Part shown: positions 36,805 through 44,200 of the stretch, in pieces
How positions within the stretch are numbered: the stretch's first letter is position 1
Layout: each line of letters begins with the position of its first letter
Assembly (NCBI GenBank): GCA_041659605.1
Contig: JBAZXW010000009.1
Location: 1 to 64,000 of the forward strand
From: Solimonas sp041659605
GTDB taxonomy: Bacteria > Pseudomonadota > Gammaproteobacteria > Nevskiales > Nevskiaceae
DNA length: 64,000 nt
Direction of reading: 5' to 3'
Notes under the pieces: model-generated
Seen by the model: only the letters and a program-made list of their open reading frames with translations
Database searches by the model: none
Told to the model about the DNA's origin: nothing
Position numbers and translations under genes: made by a program

Positions 36805-37269
36805 TTACTTCGCGAGCTTGAGGATGTAGTTCCAGTGGTCCTCGCGCACCGGCGTCACCGACAGCCGGCTGCCGGGCTGCAGGATCAGCAGGCCCGCGAG
36901 CTGCTTCTCATGCGCGCGCAGCGTCGCCAGCGTCACCGGCTTGTCCAGCTTGCGCTCAAATTTCACGTCGACCTGCAGCCAGCGCGGCTCCTCGCGCTTT
37001 GACTTCGGGTCGTAGTGATCAGCCTTGGGGTCGAACTGCGTCGGGTCCGGATAGGCGTTGGAGACGATGCGCATGACACCAGCGATGCCCGGCACCTCGC
37101 AGCTGGAGTGATAGAAGAACGCCCGGTCACCGGTCTTCATCTGGTCGCGGAACATGTTGCGCACCTGGTAGTTGCGCACACCGTCCCAGCCCGAGGTCTG
37201 CTGCGGACGTTTCGCCAGATTGTCGATCGAGAAGCAGTCGGGTTCCGATTTCATCAGCCAGTAGGCCAT
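36805..37269 (-). CDS. EVE-domain protein
   Basis: A 154-residue single EVE domain. It opens MAYWLMKSEPDCFSIDNL and has GVRNYQVRNMFRDQMKTGD, the marks of the family that binds modified cytosine or similar bases through an aromatic cage (TYNN1-like). The gene overlaps fau by 16 bp and would be cotranscribed. No restriction or toxin partner is adjacent, so it is probably a housekeeping RNA/DNA-modification reader. Confidence 0.85.
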   Translation of the reverse strand: MAYWLMKSEPDCFSIDNLAKRPQQTSGWDGVRNYQVRNMFRDQMKTGDRAFFYHSSCEVPGIAGVMRIVSNAYPDPTQFDPKADHYDPKSKREEPRWLQVDVKFERKLDKPVTLATLRAHEKQLAGLLILQPGSRLSVTPVREDHWNYILKLAK

Positions 37270-37850
37270 ACCAGTCCTTTCTCCGTGACGATGCCGTCGA
37301 GACGCTGATCCCAGGAATCATGCGGGACGGCGTCGATCTCTTGCAGGGCCAGCGCCCAGCCCAGGCACAGCGGCCGGTGATACCGGCGTCCTGCGAGAAA
37401 GCGGTCGTAGTAACCGCCGCCGGCACCAAGCCGATAGCCGCGCGCATCAAATCCGACCAGCGGTGCCAGCAACAGGTCGATCTGTTTCGCGGTGCGACCG
37501 CGAGTAGTCATCGCTGGTTCGGCGATGCCGTAGCGGTTGCGGTGCAGGCGCGAGCCGCGGCGCAGCTCCACGAAGCACATTTCGCCCTTGCTGCCGACGC
37601 GCGGCACGTAAACCCGCTTTGCGCGGCCCCATGCATGTTCGATCACCGGCTTCGTCGGCAGCTCGCTGCCGCTGGCGAGATAGATCCCGACATGCCGCGC
37701 ACGTTTCCAGATGCGCAGTCGGCAAAGGCTGCGGGCTGCGGCCTGCGCCGCTGCGGCCCGGGCTGCGGCCGAAACGGACGCGCGCCGCAACCGCAATTCG
37801 CGGCGCAGCGCGCGCTTGAATTCGAGGGTGTCTCCCGCCTGTGCCGTCAT
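37254..37850 (-). CDS. fau: 5-formyltetrahydrofolate cyclo-ligase
   Basis: A 198-residue ATP-dependent enzyme that turns 5-formyl-THF into 5,10-methenyl-THF. The N terminus KRALRRELRLRRASVS and the C-terminal phosphate loop RLGAGGGYYDRFL are characteristic. ATG 37850 is the only reasonable start: the next in-frame start codons would delete conserved sequence. It lies inside the 3' end of the 6S RNA gene (23-bp overlap). Order zapA-6S RNA-fau matches E. coli zapA-ssrS-ygfA. Confidence 0.9.
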   Translation of the reverse strand: MTAQAGDTLEFKRALRRELRLRRASVSAAARAAAAQAAARSLCRLRIWKRARHVGIYLASGSELPTKPVIEHAWGRAKRVYVPRVGSKGEMCFVELRRGSRLHRNRYGIAEPAMTTRGRTAKQIDLLLAPLVGFDARGYRLGAGGGYYDRFLAGRRYHRPLCLGWALALQEIDAVPHDSWDQRLDGIVTEKGLVWPTG

Positions 37851-38012
37851 CCGGTCATCGACCTTGAGACAAAGTCTCAAGTGGGTGCTGCGTCCGACCA
37901 TCGGGCTTCCCACTACGAGGTGGGCCTGCACGCCCGGCTGGAGTAAGGCTCCCGGGGTTAACAAATAGGCTCAAGGGGTTCCAGACCAGCTGTCGAACAC
38001 CGCAGGAGACAC
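37828..38012 (-). ncRNA. ssrS: 6S RNA
   Basis: A 185-nucleotide RNA that mimics an open promoter and binds RNA polymerase-sigma-70. Recognised by position between zapA and fau and by sequence: GTGTCTCC at the 5' end pairs with GGAGACAC at the 3' end to close the molecule; the 5' arm has CTGGTCTGGAACCCCTTGAGCC, and the 3' part ends with the family's CACTTGAG...CTCAAGG hairpin. Length matches the 184 nt of E. coli. A TATGCT box seven bases upstream of the 5' end could be its -10; no clear -35 is seen. End positions are taken from the closing stem and may be off by a few bases. Confidence 0.88.
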
Positions 38013-38080
38013 GCAGCAAGCATACCATCGGGCAAACGCGGACGCCGCGCGCCGTGGTCGCCGTCCGTCGGGCCGGCGCT

Positions 38081-38401
38081 TCACTCCAGCGACAATGTCG
38101 AGTCGATGTCCAGGGACATCTGGCGCAAGCGCTGAGCGGATTCGGGGCTGGCGGTGGCGACGCCTTCCACGCCCTTGAGTTCGAGCAGTTCGCGCGCGAT
38201 GTTGAGCGCCGCCATCACCGCGATCTTCTCGGCGCCGAGGGCCTTGCCGCGACGGCGGATGCTGGTCATGCGCTCGTTGAGATAGTCCGCCGACTTCACC
38301 AGTGCCTCGTGCTCTTCGGGCGGACACACGACGCTGTATTCCTTGCCCATGATGCGTACGGTCACGCTCAGGGCGTCGTCCTCGGCTTTACGGCTGCTCA
38401 T
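38081..38401 (-). CDS. zapA: cell-division protein ZapA
   Basis: A 106-residue FtsZ-ring stabiliser. The N-terminal DALSVTVRIMGKEYSVVCPP and the long C-terminal coiled coil (about 55-95, AEKIAVMAALNIARELLELK) match the family. The ATG overlaps the stop of the preceding small coiled-coil gene by 4 bp. The 6S RNA follows. Confidence 0.92.
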   Translation of the reverse strand: MSSRKAEDDALSVTVRIMGKEYSVVCPPEEHEALVKSADYLNERMTSIRRRGKALGAEKIAVMAALNIARELLELKGVEGVATASPESAQRLRQMSLDIDSTLSLE

Positions 38402-38592
38402 GTCTGCTGCTCCGATTCGAGGGAACGCACGCGCTCGACGATCCCTTCGATGCGCCGTCGCAGCTCGGCGTTGAGCGCCAGCAGGCGATCGCGCTCCTGC
38501 AGGACGCGCTTCTGTTCCAGCCGCGCCTGCCGGTAGGCGGCGAGCAGGCGCTGGATGCGTTCTTCGAGTTGCTGGACTTCGGAGTCGATCAT
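38398..38592 (-). CDS. small coiled-coil protein, ZapB-like (TIGR02449 type)
   Basis: A 64-residue, almost wholly coiled-coil protein (EVQQLEERIQRLLAAYRQAR and on) of the type that precedes zapA in many gammaproteobacteria. ATG 38592 is chosen over an upstream in-frame start because it fits family length and lies beyond the degQ terminator. Probable partner of ZapA at the division ring (inference from position). Confidence 0.8.
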   Translation of the reverse strand: MIDSEVQQLEERIQRLLAAYRQARLEQKRVLQERDRLLALNAELRRRIEGIVERVRSLESEQQT

Positions 38593-38608
38593 GAACAACA
38601 GTTTCCAG

Positions 38609-38641
38609 TAAAAGAAAAGCGCCGGCAAATGCCGGCGCTTT
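38609..38641 (-). terminator. terminator after the DegP/DegQ protease gene
   Basis: On the minus strand an 11-bp stem AAAGCGCCGGC/GCCGGCGCTTT with ATTT loop is followed by TCTTTT. It separates the protease gene from the zapB-like/zapA unit. Confidence 0.85.
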
Positions 38642-38672
38642 CGGAACTGCAAACTTCGAACTGGAAACTGCC

Positions 38673-40079
38673 TTATTGCAGCAGCAGGAAGAATGCCCCC
38701 TGGCCGCGGCGGACGTGCAACAGCAACTGGCCCTTGCCCTTGGCGAGGGCGCGGAACTCCTCCATCGTCGTCACCGCCTTGCGGTTGACCGAGAGGATGA
38801 CGTCGCCCTGCTGCAGGCCCGAGCGCGCTGCCGGCGAGCCCGCCTGCACCGCCTGCACGATGATGCCGCTGTCGATGCCGTTGGTCTTGGCGCTGTCGTC
38901 GACCGGGGCGAACGTGGCGCCGGCCAGCCGCGGGTGCAGCTCTTCGCCGGCCGAAGCGGCCTCGTCGTCCTTGCCGATCACGACCGAGACCTTGCGCGTT
39001 TTGCCTTCGCGCAGGAGCTTCATGTCGACCTTTTCGCCGACGCGCAGCAGGCCGACGATGTTGCGCAGCTGCGCAAAGCTTTCGAGCGGCTTGCCGTTGG
39101 CTTCGAGAATGATGTCCTCGGCCTTGATCCCGGCCTTTTCCGCCGGCGACTTCGGCAGCACGCGGGTGACGACCGCGCCGCGGGTGTCCTTGAGCTCGAA
39201 GGCCTTGGCCAGATCAGGTGTCAGATCCTGGCCGGTGATGCCGATGCGGCCGCGCTGCACTTCGCCGTTCTCGATCAGCTGCGACATGATGTTCTTCGCG
39301 AGAGTGGAAGGGATCGCGAAGCCGATGCCGATGTTGCCGCCCGAGCGCGAATAGATCATCGACGGCACGCCGACCAGCTCGCCGTGCAGGTTCACCAGTG
39401 CGCCGCCGGAGTTGCCCGGATTGATCGAGGCGTCGGTCTGGATGAAGTCGGCGTAGCCGTCGCTGACGCCGGTGCGGCCGAGTGCGCTGACGATGCCGCT
39501 GGTGACGGTGTGACGCAGATTGAACGGCGAGCCGATCGCAACGACGAAGTCGCCGACCTCAAGGCCGTCGGAGTTGGCCATCGGCACCTGGATCAGCTTG
39601 TCGGCCTCGATCTTGAGGACGGCGATATCGGTGTCCGGGTCGCGGCCGACGAGCGTGGCGTCGAATTCGCGGTCGTCGTTGAGGCGGACCTTGATCTCCT
39701 TGGCGTTCTCGACGACATGGTTGTTCGTCAGCACGTAACCCTTGGCGGCGTCGACGATGGTGCCGGAGCCGACCGACTGGAACTCGCGCTCCTGCGGCGC
39801 GTCCGGCACGCCGAAGAAGCGGCGGAAGAACGGGTCGTCCATGAACGGCCCCATCGGGTTCTGCACCTTGACTTCGCCGGTGACCGAGATGTTCACGACG
39901 CCGGGCATCACTTGCTTGAGCATCGGCGCCAGCGAAGGTACGGCCTGCGCGCCGGGCACGGCGAGCGGGATGTCGGCGTGCGCGGGCGGCGGCGCGCCGG
40001 ACATGATCAGGGCGGCGGCGAGCACCGAGGCGGAGACGGCCAGCGGCGCGAAGATCTTCATCGCAAGTTCTTTGGACAT
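38673..40079 (-). CDS. periplasmic serine protease DegP/DegQ (HtrA family)
   Basis: A 468-residue protease-chaperone: signal peptide (ending AHA-D near residue 35), a trypsin-like domain with the triad His121 (TNNHVV), Asp151 (DTDIAVLKI) and Ser224 (GNSGGAL), then two PDZ domains (about 265-360 and 390-460). It degrades misfolded envelope proteins. AAGGAA lies before the ATG. A possible sigma-E-type promoter is at 40124. The length and two PDZ domains fit DegP or DegQ; I cannot choose between them. Confidence 0.93.
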   Translation of the reverse strand: MSKELAMKIFAPLAVSASVLAAALIMSGAPPPAHADIPLAVPGAQAVPSLAPMLKQVMPGVVNISVTGEVKVQNPMGPFMDDPFFRRFFGVPDAPQEREFQSVGSGTIVDAAKGYVLTNNHVVENAKEIKVRLNDDREFDATLVGRDPDTDIAVLKIEADKLIQVPMANSDGLEVGDFVVAIGSPFNLRHTVTSGIVSALGRTGVSDGYADFIQTDASINPGNSGGALVNLHGELVGVPSMIYSRSGGNIGIGFAIPSTLAKNIMSQLIENGEVQRGRIGITGQDLTPDLAKAFELKDTRGAVVTRVLPKSPAEKAGIKAEDIILEANGKPLESFAQLRNIVGLLRVGEKVDMKLLREGKTRKVSVVIGKDDEAASAGEELHPRLAGATFAPVDDSAKTNGIDSGIIVQAVQAGSPAARSGLQQGDVILSVNRKAVTTMEEFRALAKGKGQLLLHVRRGQGAFFLLLQ

Positions 40080-40123
40080 CGGTTTCCTTGTTGATCAGGG
40101 GGCTGCCCGTGCGGCAGCCGCGC

Positions 40124-40151
40124 TAAGACAGCGGTGGATTCGCCAAGGTTC
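40124..40151 (-). promoter_or_regulatory. possible sigma-E type promoter of the degP/degQ gene
   Basis: On the minus strand GAACCTT, 16 bases, TCTTA, resembling the RpoE consensus GGAACTT-N16-TCTGA with mismatches in both boxes. The gene is of a kind often under RpoE. Sequence match alone is weak. Confidence 0.4.
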
Positions 40152-40174
40152 AGCGGCGTCGTGCGCCGCCCGGT

Positions 40175-40807
40175 TCAGCGCAGCCGGATCTGCGGGTTGA
40201 GGCTGTAACGGCCGACGACGCTGGCGCGGTCGAGGACGTGACCGGCCAGTGCCTTGCCGAGGTCTGAAAGGGTAAAGGCCTCGCCTACCGGGCAACGCTC
40301 GAGATCGGTGGCGAGAATCTCATAGGTGTAGTGGTGCACGCGTGCATCGTTCCAGGGCGGACAGGGGCCGTCGTACCCCAGATAGCTGCCCTCCATCGCG
40401 GCGTCGCCCTTGAACCAGCCAGTGTAGTCGTTGATGCCCTGGCGGACGCCCTGCGGCCCCGCTGGCGCGGCCTTGCCGCGCGCGACGACGCCTTCGGCGC
40501 AGCTGCCTTCGGCGATCTCCCGGATCTGCGCCGGGATGTCGACCATCAGCCAGTGCACGAACTCCGCGCGCGGCAGATCGGCGGGCACGATGCGGCCTTC
40601 GCGGTTGACGTCATCCGGCCGCGTCGGCGCATCGGCATCGATGCAGGTCAGCACGAAGCTGCGCGCGCCCTCGGGCACCGCGCTCCAGGCCAGATGCGGA
40701 TTGCGGTTGTCGGCGAGTTTGAGGTGGCCCTTCGGCGACTTCACCGCGAACGCGCAGCGACCCGGAATCGAGCCATTGGGGCGGAAGCTGCGGCTGATCA
40801 GTTTCAT
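40175..40807 (-). CDS. YbhB/YbcL family PEBP-like protein
   Basis: A 210-residue phosphatidylethanolamine-binding-protein fold. The conserved DADAPT (about residues 58-63) and the later HWLMVDIPA (DDPDAP/GxHR-like positions of the family) are seen. The molecular role in bacteria is not established. No signal peptide. It is 46 bp downstream of sohB in the same direction. Confidence 0.85.
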   Translation of the reverse strand: MKLISRSFRPNGSIPGRCAFAVKSPKGHLKLADNRNPHLAWSAVPEGARSFVLTCIDADAPTRPDDVNREGRIVPADLPRAEFVHWLMVDIPAQIREIAEGSCAEGVVARGKAAPAGPQGVRQGINDYTGWFKGDAAMEGSYLGYDGPCPPWNDARVHHYTYEILATDLERCPVGEAFTLSDLGKALAGHVLDRASVVGRYSLNPQIRLR

Positions 40808-40853
40808 CTCGTGCTCCTCATGGGCATCGGGCGATCATCCACGCTATCGCGGT

Positions 40854-41888
40854 TCAGTGCCAGCGTGCATGGACGTTGTCCTGCAGGCCGCGCCGGAGGC
40901 CCGACCCCAGGCTCACCAGCCCATGCGAAAGTCGCTCCGACAGCGGTTTGCGGCGATGGAAGCGCACTTCGACGAGATCGGCGTTTTCCGCCCGCTGCAA
41001 CAGGTAGTCGTCGCTGGTCTGCAGGTCGTCGACCAGTCTCAGATCCTTGGCGCGCGTGCCGAACCAGTGCTCGCCGGTCGCAACCTTGTCGAGTTCCAGT
41101 TGCGGCCGGTGCTCGGCGACGAACTGCTTGAACAACTGGTGCGTGTCCTCGAGTTCTTCGCGGAACTTCTCGCGCGCGGCTTCGGTGTTTTCACCGAACA
41201 GCGTCAGCGTGCGCTTGAACTCGCCGGCGGTATGCAATTCGTAGTCGACGTCGAGCCGGCGCAGCAGGCGGCTGAAGTTTGGCAGCTGGCCGACGACGCC
41301 GATCGAGCCGACGACGGCAAATGGCGCGGCGATGATGCGATTCGCCACGCAGGCCATGAGATAGCCGCCGCTGGCCGCGACCTTGTCGATCGCGGCGACG
41401 AAATCGATGTTGCGGCTGCGAATGCGTGCGAGCTGGGACGCGGCCAGGCCATAGGTGTGTACCAGGCCGCCCTCACTTTCCAGGCGCAACAGAACGGTGT
41501 CGCCGGCCTTGGCGACCTGGAGCACGGCGCTGATTTCCTCGCGCAGCTCGTCGACCGCGTGAGCGTGCAGGTCGCCTTTGAAATTCAGCACATACACGTG
41601 AGGCCGGTCCTGGCCGGCCTTGCCCTTGTGCCGGGCCTTGGCATCCATCTTGCGTTGCTTGTGCAGCTTCTTGAGCTCCGCATCGGAAAGCTGCGTCTCG
41701 CGCACGGCGTCGGCCAGGTCGCGAAAGCGGTCGTTCAGGTTGCGGATATCCAGATGCTCGGGGGCGCGAATCGAGTTCAGCTGACGTACAGCGCTGAGGA
41801 GGATCGTGATGATCACCCCCAGCACCAGCACGACGGTGATCGACTTTGCAAGGAAGATCAGGTAGCTCTGCAGGAAGCTTTCGAACAT
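40854..41888 (-). CDS. sohB: inner-membrane peptidase SohB (S49 family)
   Basis: A 344-residue signal-peptide-peptidase-like protease. One N-terminal helix (about 11-31) is followed by a hydrophilic region and the S49 domain; IDKVAASGGYLMACVANRI holds the catalytic serine region and the fold continues with PFAVVGSIGVVGQLPNFS. ATG 41888 is chosen because the helix starts 11 residues later and upstream in-frame sequence lies in the divergent promoter region. It is divergent from the OmpA-family gene at 42015. Confidence 0.9.
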   Translation of the reverse strand: MFESFLQSYLIFLAKSITVVLVLGVIITILLSAVRQLNSIRAPEHLDIRNLNDRFRDLADAVRETQLSDAELKKLHKQRKMDAKARHKGKAGQDRPHVYVLNFKGDLHAHAVDELREEISAVLQVAKAGDTVLLRLESEGGLVHTYGLAASQLARIRSRNIDFVAAIDKVAASGGYLMACVANRIIAAPFAVVGSIGVVGQLPNFSRLLRRLDVDYELHTAGEFKRTLTLFGENTEAAREKFREELEDTHQLFKQFVAEHRPQLELDKVATGEHWFGTRAKDLRLVDDLQTSDDYLLQRAENADLVEVRFHRRKPLSERLSHGLVSLGSGLRRGLQDNVHARWH

Positions 41889-42014
41889 GGTGTGGTGCAA
41901 AAATGAAAATCGGACGATATGATACCGGTCTAAGTTGGGGTGCTGCGCCAAGGATTGGCTCCGCGGCGGACAAGCGCTAAAAATCTTGAATACGGGAATC
42001 AACGAGGTCGAAAA

Positions 42015-42995
42015 ATGAAGATCAGGGGATATCTCCTTGGCGCGTCGGTTCTGGCGGCGGTGCCGGTTACATCGTTTGCACAGGACATGATGCCGCTGTT
42101 CACGGTTTACGGTGGCTATTCGCATCTGTTCCCAGACAGCGATCGTGACTCGGACGACGGCATGGGCTTTTTCGTGGGTGCCGGCGTTCCTATCAACCGC
42201 TATTTCAACGTGGACTTCAGCGCGCATCACCACGAGATCGGTGGCGATGGCGGGCCGGATGTCGCGGAGAACGGGGCCAAAGCGGACTTTCTGTTCTATT
42301 ACTCGCGCAAGCGGCTGTTCTCCCCGTATGTGGGGGTCGGCGCCGGCTTCCTGCGATCGCGGCCGGACGACACCGATTCGACGGATGGCGGCGTGTTCAT
42401 GGATGCCGGTCTCGGCTTCCAGAGCTATCCGTTCCTGGACGGCAAGCTAGGTGTGATGGCGGATGCCCGCTATCGCTGGCTGGATACCGATTCGAGCGCC
42501 GATGGCGCTGATCCTCTTGAAGACGTGGTGGTTCGCGCCGGCCTCGTCGTGCCTTTCGGCACCGTCAAGGTTTCCGAGCAGGCCGCCGCCGCCAAGCCGG
42601 TCGAGAAGAAGCCGAGCGACACGGTCAAGCAGATGAGCGCCGAGCGCCGCTTCACGGACGTTCTCTTCGCGTTCGACAAGTCCGATCTGAGCCCGACGGC
42701 GACCGGCATCCTCGACGACGCGTCCAAGACGATCAACTCGCTCGGTGAGCAGAACGCCAAGGTTCGCGTGAAGGTAGACGGCCATACCGACTGGGTCGGC
42801 ACCGACGGCTACAACATGGCCCTGGGTGAGCGTCGTGCCAACACGGCCAAGCAGTACCTGATCCGCAAGGGCGTCGCCGCGGACCGCATCGACACGACCT
42901 CGTACGGTGAGTCGAAGCCGGTGGCGACCAACGAGACGGCCGAGGGCCGCCAGCTCAATCGTCGTGCGGAAGTGCGCACGACCGCCGAGCAGTAA
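42015..42995 (+). CDS. OmpA-family outer-membrane protein
   Basis: A 326-residue protein with a signal peptide (ending TSFA-Q near residue 22), a beta-barrel (about 25-180, opening LFTVYGGYSHLFPDSD) and a C-terminal OmpA domain (about 205-322, DGHTDWVGTDGYNMALGERR and YGESKPVATNETAEGRQLNRR). It lacks the type 3 repeats of the other OmpA-family protein at 9273. ATG 42015 follows CGAGGT. A perfect terminator ends it at 43017. It probably links outer membrane and peptidoglycan. Confidence 0.9.
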   Translation: MKIRGYLLGASVLAAVPVTSFAQDMMPLFTVYGGYSHLFPDSDRDSDDGMGFFVGAGVPINRYFNVDFSAHHHEIGGDGGPDVAENGAKADFLFYYSRKRLFSPYVGVGAGFLRSRPDDTDSTDGGVFMDAGLGFQSYPFLDGKLGVMADARYRWLDTDSSADGADPLEDVVVRAGLVVPFGTVKVSEQAAAAKPVEKKPSDTVKQMSAERRFTDVLFAFDKSDLSPTATGILDDASKTINSLGEQNAKVRVKVDGHTDWVGTDGYNMALGERRANTAKQYLIRKGVAADRIDTTSYGESKPVATNETAEGRQLNRRAEVRTTAEQ

Positions 42996-43016
42996 GGCCG
43001 GACGGCAAGTCACCGA

Positions 43017-43047
43017 CCCCCGCTGCGTGAGCAGCGGGGGTTTTTTT
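43017..43047 (+). terminator. terminator after the second OmpA-family gene
   Basis: CCCCCGCTGC, loop GTGA, GCAGCGGGGG and seven T. Confidence 0.93.
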
Positions 43048-43102
43048 ATGCCCTGATGGATGAGAGCCGTCCCCAGCCTTGCTGCGGGGTCCGACGAACG
43101 GC

Positions 43103-44176
43103 TCAGGGCGACAGCGTCGGCAGCAGCAGAGCGGCGCGCTGTTGCCGCTGCGCCGGGGCGTCGCTGCTCTCGGGTGCGGTTGGCCATCCGGCGAGATGCC
43201 GCCGGATCAGTGTCGCGAGCGCATTGATATGGGGACCGTCGGCATTCAGTGCCGGGATGTAGCGCAGCGCCTCGCCGCCGGCCTTGCGGAAGTCCGCTCC
43301 GTAGCGCAGCGCGACTTCTTCCAGGGTTTCGAGGCAGTCGGCGGAAAAGCCCGGGCAGACGACGTCGAGACGGCGAACGCCGCGCCGGGCGAGTTCGACG
43401 ATGTGCGCATCGGTGTACGGGGATAGCCACTTGGCGCGGCCGACGCGCGACTGGAAGCTGACGCTCCAGCGGTCGTCGGCGATCTCGAGTGCCCCGGCGA
43501 GCAGGCGCGCGGTCTTCTGGCAGAAGCAGTAGTAGGGGTCACCGGCTTCGAAATAGCGCTGCGGGATCGAGTGGAACGACATCAGCAGCCGGTCGCCGCG
43601 GCCGTGCGCATCCCAGTGGCGGCGGACCGATTCGGCGAGCGCGGCGATGTAGCCGGGGTCGTCGTGATAGCTGTTGATCGTGCGCAGTTCGGGCAGCCAG
43701 CGCGTGTGCCGGAAGAGCTCGAAGACGGCGTCGAACACCGAGGCAGTGGTTGTCGCCGAGTACTGCGGATACAGCGGCAGCACCAGCAGGCGCTGCATGC
43801 CCTGCGCCTGCAGCTGGGCCAGAGCGTCGGCAATGGAAGGCTCGCCGTAGCGCATGGCCAGCGCGACGACGGCGTCGTCCCCCAGTTCTTCCTGCAAGCA
43901 GCGGTGCTGGTCGCGGCTGATCGCGAGCAGCGGCGAGCCGCGGTCGGTCCACACGGCCGCGTAGCTGTGCGCCAGCTTGCGCGGGCGTAGCGGCAGCACG
44001 AAGGCGTTGAGGATCGGCCACCAGAGCACGCGCGGCAGTTCGACGACACGCGGGTCGCTGAGAAACTCGCGCAGATAGCGGCGGATCGCCGGCACGGTGG
44101 GTGCCGACGGCGTGCCGAGGTTGACGATCAGCACGCCGATGCGCGGCGACTGCGTGTGTTCGGGGATCGGATCCAT
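43103..44176 (-). CDS. hemH: ferrochelatase
   Basis: A 357-residue enzyme that inserts Fe2+ into protoporphyrin IX, the last step of heme synthesis. The opening GVLIVNLGTPSAPT and the active-site block FHSIPQRYFEAGDPYY are diagnostic, and GFSADCLETLEE near the C terminus carries the conserved Glu cluster. It is 24 bp downstream of the alanine/glycine symporter gene and may be cotranscribed with the two transporters. Confidence 0.95.
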   Translation of the reverse strand: MDPIPEHTQSPRIGVLIVNLGTPSAPTVPAIRRYLREFLSDPRVVELPRVLWWPILNAFVLPLRPRKLAHSYAAVWTDRGSPLLAISRDQHRCLQEELGDDAVVALAMRYGEPSIADALAQLQAQGMQRLLVLPLYPQYSATTTASVFDAVFELFRHTRWLPELRTINSYHDDPGYIAALAESVRRHWDAHGRGDRLLMSFHSIPQRYFEAGDPYYCFCQKTARLLAGALEIADDRWSVSFQSRVGRAKWLSPYTDAHIVELARRGVRRLDVVCPGFSADCLETLEEVALRYGADFRKAGGEALRYIPALNADGPHINALATLIRRHLAGWPTAPESSDAPAQRQQRAALLLPTLSP

Positions 44177-44200
44177 CGCGCGACAGTGTACCTGCCGCTG

